This document shows, in pieces, positions 20,876 to 24,620 of a DNA stretch of 24,620 bases (position 1 is its first letter; each line of letters opens with the position of its first letter). Source of the stretch: Ascoidea asiatica (lineage: Eukaryota; Ascomycota; Saccharomycetes; Ascoideales; Ascoideaceae); the NCBI GenBank assembly GCA_001600695.1, contig BCKQ01000034.1, forward strand, positions 18,442-43,061, read 5' to 3'. Under the pieces are notes generated by a model that saw only the letters and a list, made by a program, of their open reading frames with translations, was not told the origin of the DNA and ran no database searches. The position numbers were made by a program, and so were the translations under genes.

Positions 20876-20990
20876 CTAGTGATTGAATACTTATCACATT
20901 ATAATGGAGTAAGTTACGAGCGGTGTGAGCTAGTGATTGTAGTGGCAGAAATGGGTCAGGTGCCAAATTATGGTAGAGAACCAATGGGAT

Positions 20991-21271
20991 CCCTTATCAA
21001 TCTGTTTGCAAATTGTTTTTGTCAGGTTAAATTTGCTGCTAATTGAAATGAAAGAAAATTTCGTATTGCAGGTTAATTATATTTGTGCAGNGTAATTAGC
21101 ACAAAGAATTTAGATTTTTATTTCAATTTCAGTCTTGACTTCGCCGTAAATAGTTACATAGGCTAAATGCAAAATACTTACTAAATTTTTTCCATAATCT
21201 GGTTATTTAGAACATGATTGGTGTTTATNCAGGAAAAACAATCGCCTAAACACCCACGCGGTAATTCAGAA
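20991..21271. other. Spacer between repeat unit and copia LTR, no gene
   Basis: Nothing recognisable lies between the right end of the 2.1 kb unit and the outer end of the retrotransposon LTR. The target-site duplication of the retrotransposon cannot be tested because its other end is outside the window. Confidence 0.4.
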
Positions 21272-21486
21272 AAATTATAAGCACAGATTAAAGAAGTCCT
21301 TGTTCTTTTTCCCTCGCGGAAGAGAGAAGAAAGGAAGTTTCGTGTATTTATATATCAAGAATCAAGGGAGTGTTTAGGACTTAACCTTGGTGAAATGACA
21401 AATAAGANGTGGCGGTATAATAGGGTAACGTCTTACAAGGTGAGCGACAACGGGTGAGATGCCCCTTGAAGCCCAATANATTAACA
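21272..21486 (-). mobile_element. 3' LTR of the Ty1/copia element
   Basis: On the minus strand the LTR begins TGTTAAT.TATTGGGCTTC at 21486, directly after a purine tract. TATATAAATACACGAAA lies 132 bp in (21354-21345), giving U3 about 130 bp and R plus U5 about 80 bp. The far end near 21272 is set by where similarity to the solo LTR at 4221-4437 stops (GGACTTCTTT...GCTTATAA). About 215 bp is within the usual LTR size for yeast and fungal copia elements. It is the LTR of the polyprotein gene to its right. Confidence 0.72.
21345..21354 (-). promoter_or_regulatory. TATA box of the 3' LTR
   Basis: TATATAAATA is followed by CACGAAA. Sequence and position are conserved in the solo LTR at 4351-4360. 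Confidence 0.55.
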
Positions 21487-21492
21487 TCCCCT
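21487..21492 (-). promoter_or_regulatory. Polypurine tract next to the 3' LTR
   Basis: AGGGGA stands immediately before the TG of the LTR on the minus strand. In LTR retrotransposons this tract primes plus-strand DNA synthesis, and its place here confirms the LTR start and the element's orientation. Confidence 0.6.
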
Positions 21493-22348
21493 GGAAATCG
21501 TCAATTAGATTAATAAAAGACTTGCTAAAACGAAAATAAATATAAACCCCGTAAGTCANGATTAAGAATAGAACCAAAAGGAAAGAAATATTTTNAACAG
21601 TAAGGCTAAGGTCAGAAAANTCTGCACTAGCAAAAAAGTAAATATTTGAGTGTTAAACTAAAGTGTGTGAGGCATATTAAAAATAAAAAGTAGTATTGTT
21701 CTAAAAATTTAAAATTTTAAAATAATGTTGAAGTTTAGAAGTTATTAAAGGTTTTGTAAACATATAGGCAGGATNATAATTACCACAAATATTAGAAACC
21801 TTCAATAAATTAAACTTTGTAATGCCATATAGAAATTATAACGTAATTGTAATGTGTCTTGGATACGGAAGACTAACCATTTCAAAATTGTTAATGTTAT
21901 GGACTAATCCATCAATCTCAATGANGATATTATAAGGCGAATATTGTTTGATTTCAGTGTCAATTTCTTCTATTAAAGAAATTAAATAAAAGATAANNTT
22001 TGCATCTATTGTGGCTCCCCTAATTTCACCGTCATTAGCTGATAAAGGCGGGGTGGACCCAACAGTCGATGACTTCGAAGATACGACATTACCATGATAT
22101 GTTCAAAAATAACCTGCAGTACTGTTGGTAGAATAAGAAGCATATGTGTAAGGCTCAATCGGTTTGCCATTAACTGATTCAAATTCGTNCTTAAAGTTAG
22201 TTGATACTTCAAGGTATTTAAGAAGATGATTAGCCCTAGTTACATCATTTGTTGATGGACAAGACATACTTTTGGTTAGTTCATGAGNAGAAAAAGCAAG
22301 ATATAGACGATTTTGAATTGCTATTTAAAGTNNTGAACCAACGAATTG

Positions 22349-23245
22349 TTAATAAAGATTTTTATATTTATCATTAAGTTTGATTTTTGACCCATCACGA
22401 TTTAAATAAGGAGCCGATCTTGGGGTTAAATCAACAAATTTGAACGTTTGTAGGATACNAGTTGTAATTGTATCAGAAGTCATTACAATTTCACTATGTA
22501 TTGATGAAAAATCAAAACCTAATAAATGTTCAGGAGATGTTTTTTTAATTGATAACTTAGTTTTGAATTTGTCGACAAATGTTGAAATGTCTTTAAGNTT
22601 TTTCCCTAAAATTGTACAATCATCCAGATAAATTGCTAGTAGTAACCCAGTTGATGATTCAAAACAGCAGTGATGTGATAGTAGCTGAGTACATTTTAGC
22701 AAAGGTAGAATGTTTTTAAAGTCAAGGAAAAATGATAAAAGAGATTGTCTTAGACCATAAAGATATTTCTTTAATTTAACATATTTTGTGTTAAATTCTG
22801 CATTAAATTCTTTTGGGGTTCTAAGAAAATAATTGTCTTCAANAATTGGAGCATGCAGAAATGCTGTTGATATATCAAGCGTTTTAATTTTAAGCCTGTA
22901 ATCTACAGCATATGANAGGAAAATTCTAAAANGATNCTTATTGAAAACANGACTAGTGAACTGAAATTTTGATAGTGTTGGGTCATCAAACGTTTCGAAT
23001 TGGCCATATAAAACAAGTCTTGCTTTATGCTTAAGATTTAAATCGATATTATCAACTTTAATATTAACTATCCATCCTGTAGCAAATACCTTCGGGTTCC
23101 TTGGTAAGGAATCACTGCCCTGAAATACATCAAATTGTATAATTCGATTCTTTTCAGTGGTTATANCATCTTGCCAAGAGAGATATTTAATTTCATGTGC
23201 ATAAGATTTAGGAATAAACTGATCATNANATAAATTAATTTCCAA
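22349..23245 (-). CDS. Ty1/copia reverse transcriptase domain, open segment of pol
   Basis: This is the longest uninterrupted frame of the window and the best preserved part of the pol gene. It covers the copia RVT_2 domain: PKSYAHEIKYLSWQD at the start, then the FATGWIVNIKVDN strand, KARLVLYGQ, KIKTLDISTAFLHAP with the first catalytic Asp, KYLYGLRQS, and AIYLDDCTILG with the two Asp of the polymerase site. The Met at 23245 is only the first in frame after a frameshift; in the intact element this is an internal part of the polyprotein. The 22352-22349 end is a frame break before RNase H, not the natural stop. Confidence 0.85.
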   Translation of the reverse strand: MEINLXXDQFIPKSYAHEIKYLSWQDXITTEKNRIIQFDVFQGSDSLPRNPKVFATGWIVNIKVDNIDLNLKHKARLVLYGQFETFDDPTLSKFQFTSXVFNKXXFRIFXSYAVDYRLKIKTLDISTAFLHAPIXEDNYFLRTPKEFNAEFNTKYVKLKKYLYGLRQSLLSFFLDFKNILPLLKCTQLLSHHCCFESSTGLLLAIYLDDCTILGKXLKDISTFVDKFKTKLSIKKTSPEHLLGFDFSSIHSEIVMTSDTITTXILQTFKFVDLTPRSAPYLNRDGSKIKLNDKYKNLY

Positions 23246-23271
23246 ACCTNCATTTGATGGTGGAAGAAATT

Positions 23272-23985
23272 TCAGGTCTGAATGACNGTTATTGGTCTCG
23301 ACTTTTGNTCCAATAGTAGTTGGTTCTGAAACAAGTGTTTGATGTATTGGAATTGCCGAGGCAGGATTTTTAGCTTTGACATTGATAAAAGTTTGTTAAC
23401 AACATTAAAAGAATCGAGTTCTCTAATATCTGCATTACTTGCAACTGAAACAAACAGAAAAGTTGTAGTTTCTGTCGCAACTTTANAACTACATGCGTAC
23501 TCATTATATCGGAGAAATATTCCATATTTCAAGCTATTTGTGTTATATCTATACAATACATCAGATCCAAATAGAAGAAAGGTAAGCTTNTTTGGTTGTC
23601 CTTCATAAAATACAAATAAAGGAATGTCATTTGANGAGTGAATTTGCCTGTTTAGTAAAACACATGCAAATNCTGTAGTTTTATTAAATAGATGTTCATG
23701 ATAAACAGAAGGATGAAGAGATAAAATTTTTGATGTCANAGATTTAACTTTTCTAATGCCTGGTTCAGATCTACCATTNGNAAAAGAGGCACATCCGTCT
23801 GGTAGTCCAATCATTGTATTCCATTTAGATTTTTTGTACTCTGTTTCATTATCAATTTTTAATTCAGGTTCAGGTAAATTTAAACTNGTGCACCATTTTG
23901 AAATAGTTNTATCTATTTCAGGGCTAACAGAAACTTTGTCAGGCACAGTAAATGCTGTTGTAAATCTACTATAATCATCCAGCAA
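23272..23985 (-). CDS. Ty1/copia integrase core, open segment of pol
   Basis: The 237-codon open segment begins at LDDYSRFTTAFTVPDK, just after the first catalytic Asp of integrase (VHSD, in the neighbouring frame segment). It then has LKIDNETEYKKSKW with the second Asp, and NGRSEPGIRKVKS with the Glu, so the rve core is present. VLLNRQIH and LLFGSDVLYRY match the copia-type region after the core, where family members read NR and FGS. A single frameshift near 23280 separates it from the reverse transcriptase. The start shown is not a natural initiation site. Confidence 0.8.
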   Translation of the reverse strand: MLDDYSRFTTAFTVPDKVSVSPEIDXTISKWCXSLNLPEPELKIDNETEYKKSKWNTMIGLPDGCASFXNGRSEPGIRKVKSXTSKILSLHPSVYHEHLFNKTTXFACVLLNRQIHXSNDIPLFVFYEGQPXKLTFLLFGSDVLYRYNTNSLKYGIFLRYNEYACSXKVATETTTFLFVSVASNADIRELDSFNVVNKLLSMSKLKILPRQFQYIKHLFQNQLLLXQKSRPIXVIQT

Positions 23986-24620
23986 AATAACTTGGTATTA
24001 CGCATAGTTTTTTCCGGTGATATCTGAGTGTACAATTTGGAGCTTCCTAACTGGTAGTATAGCTGGCAAAGTTGTATTGTGAAATTATTTTTCACATTAA
24101 TTAACGTGCGAATTTGACACAGTCCAATTTTGAATTGTGCATGTTTGCTTAATGTCTGTTGTAGCTTAAGCAATGCAGAGGCGGATACATGACATACTGA
24201 ATAGTGTAATTTAAGTATTTTTCTTCTGGAACACCTAAATACTTTTCATTAAGACTAGGAAGTTTGGCTGAATTTATGTCAAATATTGAATCTTCTTTAT
24301 GTTGTATAGAATNTGAATTATCAACNTCATTTAATCCAGGTGAAAAGTTATTTAATTTTTGACTAACTAAATCTGGCTGAGAATTGTTCACATGATAAAC
24401 AAAGGTATTTGAAGCATNTTGTTTACAAATTTCTATACTTTCTCCAACAAGAAGCCCATTTTCCATAAGACCTATGATGAAGTCAATGCAGAAAAGTNTA
24501 CCATCAAGCAATTGAAACTGTCTGTCATCCAAAGCAGCAAAACTGGTTAGGGTACTCCCATTTTCAAAGAGCGTGGCTTGAACAGCTTGTGAAGAGTTAA
24601 CAGGAAACTTGATAGTCATA

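Larger units (their letters stand above)
18850..20990 (-). repeat. 2.1 kb dispersed repeat, copy 2
   Basis: This is the direct partner of 6250-8420, about 12.6 kb away. Matching landmarks include GAATCAAAACGATAAGATAATT at the left, the whole minus-strand gene, and GTGTGAGCTAGTGATTGTAGTGGCAG at the right. Differences are spread evenly as substitutions and small indels. The two units differ in the simple repeat next to the start codon and in an AT palindrome at 18999-19030 that copy 1 lacks. No terminal inverted repeat is seen. Confidence 0.65.
21701..24620 (-). pseudogene. Ty1/copia pol polyprotein (integrase, RT, RNase H), 5'-truncated by window
   Basis: This copies and integrates the retrotransposon. 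Minus-strand order is copia-type, with integrase before reverse transcriptase. A pre-integrase zinc region lies at about 24240-24080 (LHYSVCHVS...LCQIRT); the second Cys of its CxxC is Arg. The integrase core has VHSDITGKNYA and DDYSRF near 24040-23970, KIDNETEY, and NGRSEPGIRKVKS, so the D-D-E residues are all present. Reverse transcriptase at 23245-22349 is open for 298 codons, with KARLVLYGQF, LDISTAFLHAP and the YLDD active site (YLDDCTILG). RNase H follows to the TAG at 21703-21701: QFVGS, TRANHLLKYLEVS, YASYSTNSTAGYF, LSANDGEIRGATIDA, YPRHITI and AYMFTKPL. Frameshifts near 24200, 24000 and 23280 and several stops after 22349 break it. Gag and most of the protease lie beyond the right edge. 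Confidence 0.88.

Overview
This window looks like a transposon graveyard from an AT-rich eukaryotic nuclear genome, most likely a fungus. No intact host gene, tRNA, rRNA or bacterial-style operon is visible. Almost everything recognisable is a broken mobile element: a Ty1/copia retrotransposon on the minus strand at the right end, two inverted copies of a pogo/CENP-B-like DDE transposon at the left end, two ~1.03 kb LTR-like elements, a stray solo LTR, and a 2.1 kb repeat present twice that carries an unrecognised gene. Frameshifts and stops interrupt nearly every coding stretch. Single N bases are scattered through the whole window, so some breaks may be consensus or assembly artefacts.

Layout, left to right. 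1-857 is the N-terminal half of a pogo-like transposase on the minus strand, cut by the window edge. 1314-1511 is a two-copy ~100 bp tandem repeat with a hairpin. 2115-3648 is a broken plus-strand gene with a Ser/Thr/Asn-rich head and no assigned family. 3884-6200 is the second pogo-like copy on the plus strand, an inverted partner of 1-857. It is split by a ~217 bp solo LTR (4221-4437) and by a 1.03 kb LTR-like element (4941-5972). 6250-8420 and 18850-20990 are direct copies of the 2.1 kb repeat. 10393-12850 holds minus-strand coding debris, including a stretch that resembles a copia protease and the segment after it. 14093-15127 is the second 1.03 kb LTR-like element. 15128-18849 contains nothing I can name. 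21272-24620 is the 3' part of a Ty1/copia element: 3' LTR, polypurine tract, RNase H, reverse transcriptase, integrase and the pre-integrase zinc region; its gag and 5' LTR lie outside the window.

The pieces record a history of insertions more than a set of genes working together. The pogo-like element was present first. A copia LTR of the same family as the one at 21.4 kb landed in its DNA-binding domain, and a different, larger LTR-like element landed near its first catalytic Asp codon. The best candidates for something undescribed are the duplicated 2.1 kb unit with its acidic protein, the broken gene at 2.1-3.6 kb, and the short coding-like block that precedes the transposase in both pogo-like copies.
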